From: Serratia liquefaciens
GTDB taxonomy: Bacteria; Pseudomonadota; Gammaproteobacteria; Enterobacterales; Enterobacteriaceae
DNA length: 64,000 nt
Assembly: GCA_012719855.1 (NCBI GenBank)
Contig: JAAXZN010000040.1
Span: 44,633 to 108,632, forward strand
Direction: 5' to 3'
Below the pieces are notes generated by a model. The model worked only from the letters and a program-made list of their open reading frames with translations. It did not search any database and had not been told where the DNA came from. The position numbers and the translations under genes are program-made. Positions 1 to 12,553 of the stretch are shown here, piece by piece (position 1 is the first letter of the stretch; every line of letters begins with the position of its first letter).

Positions 1-36
1 TGGCCGTGAATAGGTCGGTCGTTGCGTTACCGCCGC

Positions 37-1401
37 TTATTTACCGATACAGAAACTGGAGAAAATGCGTCCCAGCAGGTCATCGGAGGTGAATTCGCCG
101 GTGATTTCACTCAGCGCTTGCTGCGCCAGTCGCAATTCTTCGGCCAGCAGCTCCCCCGCGTAAGCGCTCACTAACTGTTCTTTGCCCTCGACCAGATGCT
201 GGGCCGCTTGCTCAAGTGCCTGCAGGTGGCGGCGGCGCGCCAGGAAACCGCCTTCCATATTGCTGGTGAAGCCCATACTCTGCTTCAGGTGGTCTCGCAG
301 CAGGTCAATACCTTCACCGGTACGCGCCGATAGGCGAATAAGTGAGTGACCATTTACTTCTGTCATACCCAAGGTTTCACCGGTGATGTCGGCTTTGTTG
401 CGCACCACGGTGATCGGTAGACGATGTGGCAGGCGGGCCATAAACTCCGGCCAAATCTCTGCCGGCTCGGTCGCCGCGGTGGTGGTGCCATCGACCATGA
501 ATAGCACACGGTCTGCCTGTTCGATCTCGTTCCACGCACGTTCGATACCGATACGCTCCACTTCGTCGCTGGCTTCGCGCAGGCCGGCGGTGTCGATGAT
601 GTGTAAAGGCATGCCGTCGATGTGAATATGCTCGCGCAGCACGTCGCGAGTGGTGCCGGCGATATCGGTGACGATAGCCGCTTCGCGACCGGCCAGTTCG
701 TTCAACAGGCTGGATTTACCGGCGTTAGGACGGCCGGCGATCACCACTTTCATCCCTTCGCGCAGCAGGCTGCCCTGACGCGCTTCTGCGCGTACGTTGT
801 CCAGGTCGGCCATGACTCCATTGAGCTGCGCTTCGATTTTACCGTCAGACAGGAAGTCGATTTCCTCATCCGGGAAGTCGATCGCTGCTTCTACGTAGAT
901 TCGCAGGTGAGTAAGTGCTTCCACAAGCTGGTTGATGCGGGTGGAGAACGCCCCCTGCAGCGAGTTCATGGCAGAACGCGCCGCCTGTTCAGAGCTGGCG
1001 TCGATCAGGTCGGCAATCGCTTCGGCCTGCGCCAGATCCAGTTTGTCATTCAGGAAGGCACGCTCGGAAAACTCGCCGGGACGAGCGATACGCACGCCGG
1101 GCAGCGCCAGTACGCGTTTGAGCAGCAAATCGAGGATAACCGGCCCGCCGTGGCCTTGCAGTTCCAGCACGTCTTCGCCGGTAAACGAGTTCGGGCCCGG
1201 AAACCACAGCGCGATGCCCTGATCCAGGGTGGCGCCTTCGGCATCACGGAAGGGCAGATAATCGGCGTATCGTGGCTTCGGCAGTTTGCCGAGCAGGGCC
1301 TGGGCTACGTCTTTGGCGCCACGGCCGGAAATACGCAAAATGCCGACGCCGCCGCGTCCCGGCGGGGTGGCTTGGGCTACGATGGTATCGGTGGTGCTCA
1401 T
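37..1401 (-). CDS. mnmE: tRNA uridine-5-carboxymethylaminomethyl modification GTPase MnmE (TrmE)
   Basis: With MnmG this GTPase installs the carboxymethylaminomethyl group on the wobble U34 of certain tRNAs, using a folate one-carbon donor. The 454-residue protein has the usual family length. It shows the N-terminal folate-binding region, a central G domain with P-loop GRPNAGKS near residues 223-230 and DIAGTTRD switch region, and the C-terminal FCIGK ending with the functional Cys451. The ATG at 1401 is chosen because the protein begins [10 protein letters not shown] as in enterobacterial homologs; an in-frame upstream ATG only adds ten unrelated residues. It lies downstream of yidC on the same strand, behind a terminator-like hairpin. 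Confidence 0.97.
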   Translation of the reverse strand: MSTTDTIVAQATPPGRGGVGILRISGRGAKDVAQALLGKLPKPRYADYLPFRDAEGATLDQGIALWFPGPNSFTGEDVLELQGHGGPVILDLLLKRVLALPGVRIARPGEFSERAFLNDKLDLAQAEAIADLIDASSEQAARSAMNSLQGAFSTRINQLVEALTHLRIYVEAAIDFPDEEIDFLSDGKIEAQLNGVMADLDNVRAEARQGSLLREGMKVVIAGRPNAGKSSLLNELAGREAAIVTDIAGTTRDVLREHIHIDGMPLHIIDTAGLREASDEVERIGIERAWNEIEQADRVLFMVDGTTTAATEPAEIWPEFMARLPHRLPITVVRNKADITGETLGMTEVNGHSLIRLSARTGEGIDLLRDHLKQSMGFTSNMEGGFLARRRHLQALEQAAQHLVEGKEQLVSAYAGELLAEELRLAQQALSEITGEFTSDDLLGRIFSSFCIGK

Positions 1402-1429
1402 AGTGATTCTCTCTGACGATTCAATATGC

Positions 1430-1454
1430 AAAAAGGCGGTCTTAATGACCGCCT
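1430..1454 (-). terminator. Hairpin with U-run between yidC and mnmE
   Basis: Read on the minus strand, GGCGGTC and GACCGCC form a 7-bp stem around ATTAA, followed by five T. This is a classic intrinsic terminator shape placed after yidC and 29 bases before the mnmE start. It probably acts as a partial terminator, so that mnmE is expressed by read-through or from its own promoter. Seen directly; the activity is inferred. Confidence 0.7.
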
Positions 1455-1502
1455 CTTATCTTTTGCTGCAAGGGTTCAGCGCGCCGAACCCCTACAATAC
1501 GC

Positions 1503-3140
1503 TTAGGTCTTTTTCTTGTCGCGGCTGTGCAGACCACGTTTTTCCAGGCCGCGGTAAATCAGCTGCTGCTGGAGGATGGTCACCAGGTTACTGACGATGT
1601 AGTACAGCACCAGACCTGACGGGAACCACAGGAAGAACACTGTGAAGATCACCGGCATAAAGGTCATGATTTTCTGCTGCATCGGGTCAGTGACGGTGGT
1701 TGGCGACATCTTCTGGATGAAGAACATCGTCACGCCCATCAGGATTGGCAAGATATAGTACGGGTCTTGCGCCGACAGGTCATGGATCCACAGGGCGAAC
1801 GGCGCATGGCGCAGCTCAACCGAGCCCATCAACATGTAGTACAGCGCCAGGAAGATTGGCATCTGGATAACCAGCGGCAAACACCCACCCAACGGGTTCA
1901 CTTTCTCAGACTTGTACAGCGCCATCATTTCCTGGCTCATGCGCTGTTTGTCATCACCGATACGCTCACGCATCGCCTGCAGTTTTGGCTGCAGCATGCG
2001 CATTTTGGCCATCGAGGTGTACTGCGCTTTGGTCAGCGGGTACATGATGCCACGCACGATGAAGGTGATGATGATAATGGAGAAGCCCCAGTTACCGATA
2101 AAGCCGTGGATAAACTTCAGCAATTTGAACAGCGGCTGAGAGATGAACCACAACCAACCGTAATCCACGGTCAGATCCAGGTGCGGCGCCAGTTGTGCCA
2201 TCTGGTCCTGCAGTTCCGGACCCACCCACAGGGTGGCATTCAGCTGCTGCTGCGCACCAGGCTGCACCACTACCGGAGTAGATTTGAAGCCAATGGTGGA
2301 CAGGTTGTCGCCAGGCTTGGCGGTATAGAAGGTGTTGCTGCCCTGAGTTGCCGGTACCCATGCGGTGGCGAAGTACTGTTGCAGCATGGCAACCCAACCG
2401 CCCTGCGTGGTGACACTCAGGTTTTCGTCCTTATCGAACGCATATTTCTGGTATTTGTCTTCGCTGGAAGAGTACGCCGCACCACGGAAGGTGTGCAGAG
2501 CGAAGTTGTTGCTGCCGGTGTCACGGTGCTTAGGCAGCTCGGTCGTCTGCTTCAGTTGGCCGAACAGGGTCAGTTCCAGCGGGGTGGTGCCTTTGTTGTC
2601 GACGTTGTAGTCAACAGCAACTGCGTAATGATTACGCTTGAGCACGAAAGTCTTGGTGTAGATTGCGCCGTCTTTACCGGTAAAAGTCAGCGGAATGCGC
2701 AGCTCTTCCTGGCCTTCCGGCAGGGTGTAGCTGTCCTGCGCCGCCTGGTACAGAGGACGTTCGCCGTTTGCCGGGTTATCCGGACCGTTTCTGCCGGTCA
2801 GGCCGCTTTGCGCCTGATAAACAAATGACGGTGTGGTTTCCAGCAGTTGGAATGGCGTCGATGAACCCAGAGTGTCCGGGTAAGCCAACAGTTTAGCCTG
2901 CTCGATATCACCACCACGGGTGTTGATGGTCAGCGACAGCACGTCAGTATTAACGGTAATCAGTTTACCCTGACCACTGGCTGGAACTGCTGAGCTTGCG
3001 GCATCACCGGTAGCAGTGTTCGAAGTCTGTTGCGTGGTCTGGGCGACTGGTTGCGGAGCGTTGTCCGTTTGCCAGGCTTGCCAGATCATGAAAGACACGA
3101 ACAGCAGAGCGATGAGGAGAAGATTGCGTTGCGAATCCAT
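1503..3140 (-). CDS. yidC: Membrane protein insertase YidC
   Basis: YidC inserts and folds inner-membrane proteins, alone or with SecYEG. The 545 residues match the gammaproteobacterial length. An N-terminal anchor ([20 protein letters not shown]) is followed by a long periplasmic beta-domain to about residue 320. The conserved insertase core then carries several membrane segments, with motifs such as [20 protein letters not shown] and a C-terminal basic tail ending SRDKKKT. The gene starts two bases after the yidD stop, so yidC is probably cotranscribed with rpmH, rnpA and yidD. Confidence 0.98.
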   Translation of the reverse strand: MDSQRNLLLIALLFVSFMIWQAWQTDNAPQPVAQTTQQTSNTATGDAASSAVPASGQGKLITVNTDVLSLTINTRGGDIEQAKLLAYPDTLGSSTPFQLLETTPSFVYQAQSGLTGRNGPDNPANGERPLYQAAQDSYTLPEGQEELRIPLTFTGKDGAIYTKTFVLKRNHYAVAVDYNVDNKGTTPLELTLFGQLKQTTELPKHRDTGSNNFALHTFRGAAYSSSEDKYQKYAFDKDENLSVTTQGGWVAMLQQYFATAWVPATQGSNTFYTAKPGDNLSTIGFKSTPVVVQPGAQQQLNATLWVGPELQDQMAQLAPHLDLTVDYGWLWFISQPLFKLLKFIHGFIGNWGFSIIIITFIVRGIMYPLTKAQYTSMAKMRMLQPKLQAMRERIGDDKQRMSQEMMALYKSEKVNPLGGCLPLVIQMPIFLALYYMLMGSVELRHAPFALWIHDLSAQDPYYILPILMGVTMFFIQKMSPTTVTDPMQQKIMTFMPVIFTVFFLWFPSGLVLYYIVSNLVTILQQQLIYRGLEKRGLHSRDKKKT

Positions 3141-3142
3141 CG

Positions 3143-3400
3143 TTAGTGTTCTCTGTTATCGTCGGGTTTCGGCGGCACGGGATCATCGCCACCTGGGTTC
3201 AAGGGGTGGCATTTTAATACGCGTTTCAATGCTAACCAACTGCCTTTTATCATGCCAAACCTGCTTAATGCCTCAATTGCGTAATGAGAGCATGTCGGCT
3301 GGAAGCGACAACGAGGCCCAAGCAGCGGACTGATGACGAGCTGGTAAGCCCGCACCAGCCCGATCAGGATGCGGGAGCCTGGCGACAGTGGCGACGCCAT
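3143..3400 (-). CDS. yidD: Membrane protein insertion efficiency factor YidD
   Basis: This 85-residue protein is thought to help YidC-dependent insertion at the inner membrane. It has the family pattern: an amphipathic N-terminus ([17 protein letters not shown]), the Cys-containing block [15 protein letters not shown], and the C-terminal [14 protein letters not shown] motif. Its start lies inside the end of rnpA (37-base overlap), the compact arrangement found in most bacteria, which suggests translational coupling. Confidence 0.96.
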   Translation of the reverse strand: MASPLSPGSRILIGLVRAYQLVISPLLGPRCRFQPTCSHYAIEALSRFGMIKGSWLALKRVLKCHPLNPGGDDPVPPKPDDNREH

Positions 3401-3723
3401 AATTTTTCCAAAGCTTCCGTCAGCGCGCGGTTATCCAAATCCGCTATCCCTTTTTTGGCCACCACGACAAAATCCATCGCCGGTAACTCGTGCTGACGTA
3501 AACGGAAGCTTTCGCGGGTTAGGCGTTTGATCCGATTGCGTTCATGCGCGCGTTTGACGTGTTTTTTGGCGACGGTAAGACCGATGCGGGGATGCCCCAG
3601 CTGGTTCAGGCGGCCGAGGATGGTGATTTGCGGCGTGCCAGCCCGTTGTGGCTGCTGGAAGACGAAAGTGAAATGAGTGGGAGTTAACAAACGTAACTCC
3701 CTGGGAAAAGCTAGCTTAACCAC
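3364..3723 (-). CDS. rnpA: Ribonuclease P protein component
   Basis: Protein subunit of RNase P; it binds M1 RNA and helps remove tRNA 5' leaders. The 119 residues equal the E. coli length and carry the basic RNR motif in [17 protein letters not shown]. The start is GTG at 3723, as in E. coli, giving a protein that begins [15 protein letters not shown]. It is cotranscribed with rpmH, whose stop is 18 bases upstream. Confidence 0.97.
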   Translation of the reverse strand: MVKLAFPRELRLLTPTHFTFVFQQPQRAGTPQITILGRLNQLGHPRIGLTVAKKHVKRAHERNRIKRLTRESFRLRQHELPAMDFVVVAKKGIADLDNRALTEALEKLWRRHCRQAPAS

Positions 3724-3741
3724 TCAGCGGGTTAGCTTTTA

Positions 3742-3894
<153 letters not shown>

Positions 3895-3985
3895 CTAAAC
3901 TTAAATAATTACTGATCAGTAAACGCGTTTGGCTATTCGGCGTGAAGACGACCGACGCCTCAATCGCAATATATAAAGAGGCGGG

Positions 3986-4014
3986 ATTGTAATAATTGTA
4001 CAGTCCTGAGTCAA
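3986..4014 (-). promoter_or_regulatory. Sigma-70 promoter for rpmH operon
   Basis: On the minus strand TTGACT is followed after exactly 17 bases by TACAAT, a near-perfect -35/-10 pair 104 bases upstream of the rpmH ATG. Read directly from the sequence. A strong promoter suits a ribosomal protein gene. Confidence 0.8.
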
Positions 4015-4174
4015 TTCACATCGCGCTAGCCTACCTGGTTGTCTGCCAATACGGAGTAAAATCCGGTTTTGGCCCGTGGTCACCGCAGAATCCTGTCTGG
4101 TTAATGACACACCATTAAGGAACCAGGTACACACGTAGGGCGAAGATTATACGGACTCGGGGGTAAATCGCAAG

Positions 4175-4542
4175 GATCCCGACGCGATCCTTGTGGCTAA
4201 AGCCAAGGATCCGACGTGGATAACAGGGTATAACCGGTTGACAATGTAAAAAATGCCGTTCCTCAGACGAGATTTTGCCTGCAATTTTGCGTGACTGGCG
4301 AAAAGATCGCCGCAGGCCGGGGCCTGTGGATAAAATGGATCTAATCTGTGATGAAGGGGAGGATCTCTTGCGCGGATTGCGCTATGATCCGTCATTCCGA
4401 TCGCGATCTCTCAAGCGGGGATCGTGAGGGACATAAACCGTGAAAGGCGGTTCGCATCCCCCACAGGCAAACAGCCGATGCCGGGTATGTGTCAAAAATC
4501 ATGAGTTATAAAAAATTAGCCTGATTCTTTTCTTTATTGATC
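4175..4542. promoter_or_regulatory. dnaA control region: DnaA boxes and dense GATC cluster
   Basis: The 680-base gap between rpmH and dnaA holds a perfect DnaA box (TGTGGATAA, 4325-4333) and two one-mismatch boxes (4192-4200, 4215-4223), all in the same orientation. Ten GATC sites lie between 4175 and 4423 and an eleventh at 4539, where about one per 250 bases is expected. A TATGAT at 4383-4388 resembles the -10 of the main dnaA promoter. DnaA autoregulation and Dam/SeqA sequestration of dnaA transcription are known in E. coli. Here the sites are seen and the control is inferred. The chromosomal oriC of this group normally lies near mnmG, outside this window. Confidence 0.75.
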
Positions 4543-4562
4543 TTGTTCGAGTGGAGTCCGCC

Positions 4563-5960
4563 GTGTCACTTTCGCTTTGGCAGCAGTGTCTTGCCCGATT
4601 GCAGGATGAGTTACCTGCCACAGAATTTAGTATGTGGATACGCCCATTGCAGGCGGAACTGAGTGACAACACCCTGGCGCTGTATGCGCCAAATCGTTTT
4701 GTGCTGGATTGGGTTCGCGATAAGTACTTAAACAATATCAATGGCCTGTTGAATGATTTCTGCGGTACGGATGCCCCCTTGCTGCGTTTTGAAGTGGGCA
4801 GCAAACCGATCTCCCAAATCATCAGCCAGACCGTTACCGCCAGCGTGAGTGCAAGTGCACCCAGCGCACCGGTAGCGCGCGCCGTGGCGCCGTCCCGCCC
4901 CAGCTGGGACAACGCGGCTCCTCAGCCTGAACTTTCCTACCGCTCCAACGTTAACCCAAAGCATACCTTTGATAACTTTGTTGAGGGTAAATCCAACCAG
5001 TTGGCGCGCGCGGCGGCCCGCCAGGTGGCGGATAACCCGGGCGGTGCCTATAACCCGTTGTTCCTTTATGGTGGCACCGGCCTGGGTAAAACTCACCTGT
5101 TGCACGCGGTAGGCAACGGCATCATGGCCCGCAAGGCCAACGCCAAAGTGGTCTACATGCACTCTGAACGCTTTGTTCAGGACATGGTCAAAGCCTTGCA
5201 GAACAATGCCATTGAAGAATTTAAGCGTTATTACCGCTCGGTCGATGCGCTGCTGATCGATGACATCCAATTTTTTGCCAATAAAGAGCGTTCGCAGGAA
5301 GAATTCTTCCATACCTTTAACGCCCTGTTGGAAGGCAATCAGCAGATTATCCTGACCTCAGACCGCTACCCCAAAGAGATTAACGGCGTGGAAGATCGCC
5401 TGAAGTCTCGCTTCGGTTGGGGGCTGACGGTGGCGATCGAGCCGCCTGAGCTGGAAACCCGCGTGGCGATCCTGATGAAAAAGGCCGACGAGAACGATAT
5501 CCGTCTGCCGGGCGAAGTGGCGTTCTTTATCGCCAAGCGCCTGCGTTCCAACGTGCGTGAGCTCGAAGGGGCGCTGAACCGCGTGATTGCCAACGCAAAC
5601 TTTACCGGCCGTGCCATTACCATTGATTTCGTGCGTGAAGCGCTGCGCGATCTGCTGGCTCTGCAGGAAAAGCTGGTCACCATCGATAATATTCAAAAGA
5701 CGGTGGCGGAATACTATAAAATTAAAGTCGCGGATTTGTTGTCCAAGCGGCGTTCGCGTTCCGTTGCCCGCCCGCGCCAAATGGCGATGGCATTGGCAAA
5801 AGAACTCACCAACCACAGCCTGCCAGAAATCGGCGATGCGTTTGGTGGCCGCGACCATACCACGGTGTTGCACGCCTGCCGGAAGATTGAGCAGCTGCGT
5901 GAGGAAAGTCACGACATCAAAGAAGATTTCTCCAATTTAATCAGAACATTATCTTCCTAG
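4563..5960 (+). CDS. dnaA: Chromosomal replication initiator protein DnaA
   Basis: DnaA is the AAA+ protein that binds DnaA boxes and melts oriC; it also regulates transcription. The 465 residues have domain I ([21 protein letters not shown]), a variable linker around residues 85-130, an AAA+ domain with Walker [10 protein letters not shown] and Walker B LLIDDIQ, and the C-terminal helix-turn-helix signature [18 protein letters not shown] at 4563 is chosen because it gives MSLSLWQQ after a GGAG ribosome site; an ATG twelve bases upstream would add MESA. It heads dnaA-dnaN-recF-gyrB. Confidence 0.98.
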   Translation: MSLSLWQQCLARLQDELPATEFSMWIRPLQAELSDNTLALYAPNRFVLDWVRDKYLNNINGLLNDFCGTDAPLLRFEVGSKPISQIISQTVTASVSASAPSAPVARAVAPSRPSWDNAAPQPELSYRSNVNPKHTFDNFVEGKSNQLARAAARQVADNPGGAYNPLFLYGGTGLGKTHLLHAVGNGIMARKANAKVVYMHSERFVQDMVKALQNNAIEEFKRYYRSVDALLIDDIQFFANKERSQEEFFHTFNALLEGNQQIILTSDRYPKEINGVEDRLKSRFGWGLTVAIEPPELETRVAILMKKADENDIRLPGEVAFFIAKRLRSNVRELEGALNRVIANANFTGRAITIDFVREALRDLLALQEKLVTIDNIQKTVAEYYKIKVADLLSKRRSRSVARPRQMAMALAKELTNHSLPEIGDAFGGRDHTTVLHACRKIEQLREESHDIKEDFSNLIRTLSS

Positions 5961-5964
5961 CGCT

Positions 5965-7065
5965 ATGAAATTTATCGTTGAACGTGAGCATCTGCTAAAA
6001 CCGCTGCAACAGGTGAGCAGCCCGCTGGGCGGCCGCCCAACCTTGCCAATTCTGGGTAACCTGCTGTTGCAGGTGACGGAAGGCTCCCTGCTGCTGACCG
6101 GCACCGATCTGGAGATGGAGATGGTGGCGCGCGTTGCCCTGTCCCAGCCCCATGAAGCGGGCGCGACTACCGTCCCCGCGCGTAAATTCTTTGATATCTG
6201 CCGTGGTCTGCCTGAAGGGGCCGAGATCACCGTAACGCTTGAAAGCGAGCGCATGCTGGTGCGTTCCGGCCGCAGCCGCTTCTCACTTTCTACGCTGCCG
6301 GCGGCGGATTTCCCGAACCTGGACGACTGGCAGAGCGAAGTTGAATTTTCGCTGCCGCAGGCGACGCTGAAGCGCCTGATTGAAGCCACGCAGTTCTCGA
6401 TGGCTCATCAGGACGTGCGTTACTACTTAAACGGCATGCTGTTCGAAACCGAAGGGGAAGAGCTGCGTACCGTGGCGACCGACGGTCACCGCCTGGCGGT
6501 GTGCTCGATGCCGATCGGCCAGGAATTGCCGTCACATTCGGTGATCGTGCCGCGTAAAGGCGTGATGGAGCTGGTGCGTCTGCTGGACGGTGGCGAAACC
6601 TTGCTGCGGCTGCAGATCGGCAGCAATAACATTCGCGCTCACGTCGGTGACTTTATCTTCACCTCCAAGCTGGTTGATGGCCGTTTCCCTGATTATCGTC
6701 GCGTATTGCCTAAGAACCCGGACAAAACGCTGGAAGCCGGCTGCGACCTGCTCAAGCAGGCGTTTGCCCGCGCGGCCATTTTGTCGAACGAAAAGTTCCG
6801 CGGCGTGCGCCTGTACGTTAGCCAAAACCAGCTCAAGATCACCGCCAACAACCCGGAACAGGAAGAAGCGGAAGAGATCCTCGATGTCAGCTACGACGGC
6901 ACCGAGATGGAGATTGGTTTCAACGTCAGTTACGTGCTGGACGTCTTGAACGCGCTCAAGTGTGAAGATGTGCGCCTGCTGCTGACCGACTCGGTTTCCA
7001 GCGTGCAGATCGAAGACGGTGCCAGCCAGGCGGCGGCTTACGTCGTCATGCCAATGCGGTTGTAG
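5965..7065 (+). CDS. dnaN: DNA polymerase III beta sliding clamp
   Basis: The clamp dimer encircles DNA and tethers polymerase III and many repair proteins. At 366 residues it equals the family length, starts MKFIVEREHLLKPLQQV and ends with the conserved VMPMRL. The start is four bases after the dnaA stop, with no room for a separate promoter, so the two genes are cotranscribed. Some expression may also start from promoters inside dnaA, as known in E. coli. Confidence 0.98.
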   Translation: MKFIVEREHLLKPLQQVSSPLGGRPTLPILGNLLLQVTEGSLLLTGTDLEMEMVARVALSQPHEAGATTVPARKFFDICRGLPEGAEITVTLESERMLVRSGRSRFSLSTLPAADFPNLDDWQSEVEFSLPQATLKRLIEATQFSMAHQDVRYYLNGMLFETEGEELRTVATDGHRLAVCSMPIGQELPSHSVIVPRKGVMELVRLLDGGETLLRLQIGSNNIRAHVGDFIFTSKLVDGRFPDYRRVLPKNPDKTLEAGCDLLKQAFARAAILSNEKFRGVRLYVSQNQLKITANNPEQEEAEEILDVSYDGTEMEIGFNVSYVLDVLNALKCEDVRLLLTDSVSSVQIEDGASQAAAYVVMPMRL

Positions 7066-7110
7066 TCTCGTTACCTTGAATTACAGCACCGTCATCGGTA
7101 AAGAGATTGC

Positions 7111-8196
7111 ATGGCTCTGACGCGTTTACTGATTAAAGACTTCCGCAATATAGAAGCGGCGGATTTGGCGCTGGCGCCGGGATTCAACTTCCTGGTTGGC
7201 GCCAACGGCAGCGGGAAAACCAGCGTGCTTGAGGCGGTGTATACCCTTGGGCACGGGCGTGCATTTCGCAGCCTGCAGGCCGGTCGGGTGATCCGCCACT
7301 ACCAGCCGGAGTTCATTTTGCACGGCCGCATTGACGGTGCAGAACGTGAAATTTCCGTAGGATTAAGCAAGAGCCGTCAGGGGGACAGCAAGGTACGCAT
7401 CGATGGCAGCGACGGCCACAAAGTGGCTGAACTGGCGCAGCTGTTGCCAATGCAATTGATTACCCCCGAAGGTTTTACCCTGCTAAACGGCGGGCCGAAA
7501 TTCCGGCGTGCCTTCCTGGACTGGGGTTGTTTTCATAACGAACCCGGTTTTTTCACCGCCTGGAGCAACCTGAAACGGTTACTGAAGCAGCGCAATGCCG
7601 CGCTGCGCCAGGTCAGTCGCTATGCGCAAATCCGCGCCTGGGATCAGGAACTGATCCCGTTGGCAGAGCGCATCAGCGAGTGGCGGGCAGCTTACAGCGA
7701 CGCGATTGCCGCGGATATTACCGCGACGTGCGCGCAGTTTTTGCCCGAATTTGCCCTGAGTTTCTCTTTCCAGCGCGGCTGGGACAAAGAGAGCGACTAC
7801 GGAGAGCTGCTGGAGCGCCAGTTTGAGCGCGACAGGGCGTTAACCTATACCGCGGTGGGGCCGCATAAGGCGGACTTCCGCATCCGTGCCGACGGCACGC
7901 CGGTAGAGGATTTGTTATCGCGCGGTCAGCTTAAATTGCTGATGTGCGCATTGCGCTTAGCGCAGGGTGAGTTTCTCACCCGGCAGAGCGGGCGGCGTTG
8001 CCTGTATCTGATTGATGATTTTGCCTCCGAGCTGGACACCGGCCGTCGCCGGTTGCTGGCCGATCGCCTGAAAGCCACCCAGGCCCAGGTCTTTGTCAGT
8101 GCCGTGAGCGCTGAACAAGTGACCGATATGGCCGGTGAAAAGGGCAAGATGTTCCGCGTGGAACAAGGTAAAATAGAGGTTCAACCACAGGACTAA
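7111..8196 (+). CDS. recF: DNA replication and repair protein RecF
   Basis: RecF is an SMC-like ATPase that with RecO and RecR loads RecA onto gapped DNA. The 361-residue protein has Walker [10 protein letters not shown] at residues 30-38, an ABC-type signature LSRGQLKLL, and Walker B-like [11 protein letters not shown]. It follows dnaN by 45 bases and precedes gyrB by 18, the usual arrangement. Confidence 0.97.
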   Translation: MALTRLLIKDFRNIEAADLALAPGFNFLVGANGSGKTSVLEAVYTLGHGRAFRSLQAGRVIRHYQPEFILHGRIDGAEREISVGLSKSRQGDSKVRIDGSDGHKVAELAQLLPMQLITPEGFTLLNGGPKFRRAFLDWGCFHNEPGFFTAWSNLKRLLKQRNAALRQVSRYAQIRAWDQELIPLAERISEWRAAYSDAIAADITATCAQFLPEFALSFSFQRGWDKESDYGELLERQFERDRALTYTAVGPHKADFRIRADGTPVEDLLSRGQLKLLMCALRLAQGEFLTRQSGRRCLYLIDDFASELDTGRRRLLADRLKATQAQVFVSAVSAEQVTDMAGEKGKMFRVEQGKIEVQPQD

Positions 8197-10629
<2,433 letters not shown>

Positions 10630-10645
10630 CGCATTGATGACTGTG

Positions 10646-10680
10646 AAAATCCGCGCCGGGCAACCCGCGCGGATTTTTTT
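10646..10680 (+). terminator. Intrinsic terminator after gyrB
   Basis: The stem AAATCCGCGC / GCGCGGATTT encloses CGGGCAACCC and runs into seven T. It lies 17 bases after the gyrB stop, closes the dnaA-gyrB unit and separates it from yidA. Confidence 0.9.
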
Positions 10681-10752
10681 ACGCCGTTTTTGACGCTGAC
10701 ACGGCGGGCTGAAACGCGTTAGCATGGGGAAAAACCACTGGGAGAGGCTCGA

Positions 10753-11568
10753 ATGGCTATTGAACTGATTGCGATTGATATGGACGGCACGCTGCTCAAC
10801 CCGCAGCACCAGATTACGCCGGCGGTAAAGCAGGCAATCACCGAGGCGCGCCGTAAAGGGGTGCACGTGGTGCTGGCCACCGGACGGCCTTACGTCGGCG
10901 TGCAGGACTATCTGCGTCAGTTGGACATTCAGGGGCCCGGTGATTTTTGTATTACCTATAACGGTGCGCTGGTTTTGAAGGCGGTAGATGGTGCCTGCAT
11001 CCTGCAGGAAACGCTGGGCTTTGAGGATTATCTCTACTTCGAGCAGATGGCACGCGAATTCGGCGTTCACTATCAGGCATTTGATTTCGATACGCTGTAT
11101 ACGCCGAACAAAGATATCGGCAAATACACCGTGCACGAATCGGAGATGACCGGCATTCCGCTCAAATACCGCAGCGTGGAAGAGATGGATCCGGCGATTC
11201 GTTTCCCTAAGTTGATGATGGTCGACGAGCCTGAGCTGTTGGACCGCGCCATCGCTCGCATCCCGGCTGAAACGCGGGAGCGTTATACCATCCTGAAAAG
11301 CGCGCCGTATTACCTGGAGATCCTGCATAACAACGTGGATAAAGGGACTGGCGTGAAAATGCTGGCCGATCATCTCGGTATTGCGCAGCAAAACGTGATG
11401 ACGTTGGGCGATCAAGCCAATGACACCGCGATGATCGAGTATGCCGGCGTTGGCGTGGCCATGGGCAATGCCATTGAGGAACTGAAGGCGGTGGCGCAGT
11501 TTGTGACCGCCACCAATACCGAAGACGGCGTGGCTCGCGCCATCGAGAAATTTGTGCTGAATGCCTAA
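10753..11568 (+). CDS. yidA: Sugar-phosphatase YidA (HAD superfamily, Cof type)
   Basis: Broad-specificity sugar-phosphate phosphatase of the HAD-IIB (Cof) group. The 271 residues (E. coli YidA 270) contain the nucleophile motif DMDGTLL at residues 9-15, the ATGRPYVG motif, a KGTGVK lysine and the acidic motif GDQANDTAMIEYAG. A GGAGAGG ribosome site precedes the ATG. It stands alone between the gyrB terminator and a palindrome, as in E. coli after gyrB. Confidence 0.95.
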   Translation: MAIELIAIDMDGTLLNPQHQITPAVKQAITEARRKGVHVVLATGRPYVGVQDYLRQLDIQGPGDFCITYNGALVLKAVDGACILQETLGFEDYLYFEQMAREFGVHYQAFDFDTLYTPNKDIGKYTVHESEMTGIPLKYRSVEEMDPAIRFPKLMMVDEPELLDRAIARIPAETRERYTILKSAPYYLEILHNNVDKGTGVKMLADHLGIAQQNVMTLGDQANDTAMIEYAGVGVAMGNAIEELKAVAQFVTATNTEDGVARAIEKFVLNA

Positions 11569-11579
11569 AGTTGTTTTGC

Positions 11580-11607
11580 ATCAAGGGGCGCAGTTGCGCC
11601 CCTTGAT
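11580..11607. terminator. Perfect palindrome between yidA and the convergent cyclodeaminase gene
   Basis: Two 13-base arms, ATCAAGGGGCGCA and TGCGCCCCTTGAT, are exact complements around a two-base gap. The palindrome sits between two convergent genes and probably ends transcription from both sides, although neither side has a clear U-run. Confidence 0.6.
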
Positions 11608-11611
11608 CCCG

Positions 11612-12553
11612 TTATAACCGCGCTAAAATTCCCTTCACAATCTGCACGTCCTGAATTGCCAAGCCGGTCAGATCGGCCAGGGTGATTTGCTCCGGATCGT
11701 TGCGCACCTGCTTTCCTTGCGCCAGAGCGGTACCTAATTCGACGATGGGTATCGAAGCCAACAATCCCTGCCGATAAGCCGTGGCGATCTCGCCGTATTC
11801 GGTACATTGAGAAACAGAGTCTGCCAGCAAGACATCCGCCCTGGCTACCAGACCGCTCTCCAGTTCCTGTTTGCCGTGCGCATCGGCGCCGACCGCGGTG
11901 ATGTGGGTGCCGGGCTGAATATCGGCAGCCCGCAGAATGGGCTCGCGGCTGGGGGTGGTGGTGATAATCAACCGGCAGTGTGCTGCCAGCTCTGCCGCAT
12001 CCTGGCTGATATTCACCCGGAAACCTTCGGCTTCAGCACTGCGACGGTAGGCTTGCAGCGCCGGTTCGCTGCGACCCCATACCCAGACTTCCCGGCAGGC
12101 GGTCAGAGATTTTAGCTGTTGCAACTGCAACAGGGCCTGCATACCGCAGCCGACGATACCTATTGCCGAGATCTCCGTCGGTGCGCACAGTTCGGCGACG
12201 ATCCGCCCGGCCAGTGCGGTGCGTAATGCGGTTAACCAGCCTTCGTCCAGCAACAACGCCTGCGGTTCACCGGTTTGTGCCGAGAAAGCCATCATCAACC
12301 CTTGATTGCTGGCCAACCCTTGCGCCGGATTACGGTAAAAACCGGAGGAAACCTTGAGGACAAATTGCTCGTCTCCTTCCAGCCACGCCGATTTAATACA
12401 GCAGTCGCCGGCTGCCTGCTCAAACAGAAAATGTTGTACCGGCGGTTGCTGTACCTGCCGTTGTGAGTAGGCAATAAACCCTTCTTTTAGCAGTAATGTG
12501 GTGGCATCTGCGTCGAAAGCCTCGAGTATCTGCCGTTTGTTAAGGATTTTCAT
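11612..12553 (-). CDS. Ornithine cyclodeaminase / mu-crystallin family protein
   Basis: A 313-residue NAD(P)-binding protein of the ornithine cyclodeaminase/mu-crystallin family. The Rossmann motif is GIVGCGMQALLQL, and the family block TGEPQALLLDEGWLTALRTALAG precedes it. Members act on imines or amino acids (ornithine cyclodeaminase, ketimine reductase, EutC of hydroxyectoine breakdown, iminosuccinate reductase). The start overlaps the end of the upstream threonine-dehydratase-like gene by 14 bases, so the two proteins are made together. True substrate unknown; pairing with a PLP dehydratase fits an enzyme that reduces the dehydratase's imine product better than a true ornithine cyclodeaminase. 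Confidence 0.82.
   Translation of the reverse strand: MKILNKRQILEAFDADATTLLLKEGFIAYSQRQVQQPPVQHFLFEQAAGDCCIKSAWLEGDEQFVLKVSSGFYRNPAQGLASNQGLMMAFSAQTGEPQALLLDEGWLTALRTALAGRIVAELCAPTEISAIGIVGCGMQALLQLQQLKSLTACREVWVWGRSEPALQAYRRSAEAEGFRVNISQDAAELAAHCRLIITTTPSREPILRAADIQPGTHITAVGADAHGKQELESGLVARADVLLADSVSQCTEYGEIATAYRQGLLASIPIVELGTALAQGKQVRNDPEQITLADLTGLAIQDVQIVKGILARL

Noticed and set aside
4147..4395. Small minus-strand ORF in the dnaA upstream region
   Set aside because: It overlaps the DnaA boxes and GATC cluster and shows no ribosome site or recognisable protein pattern.
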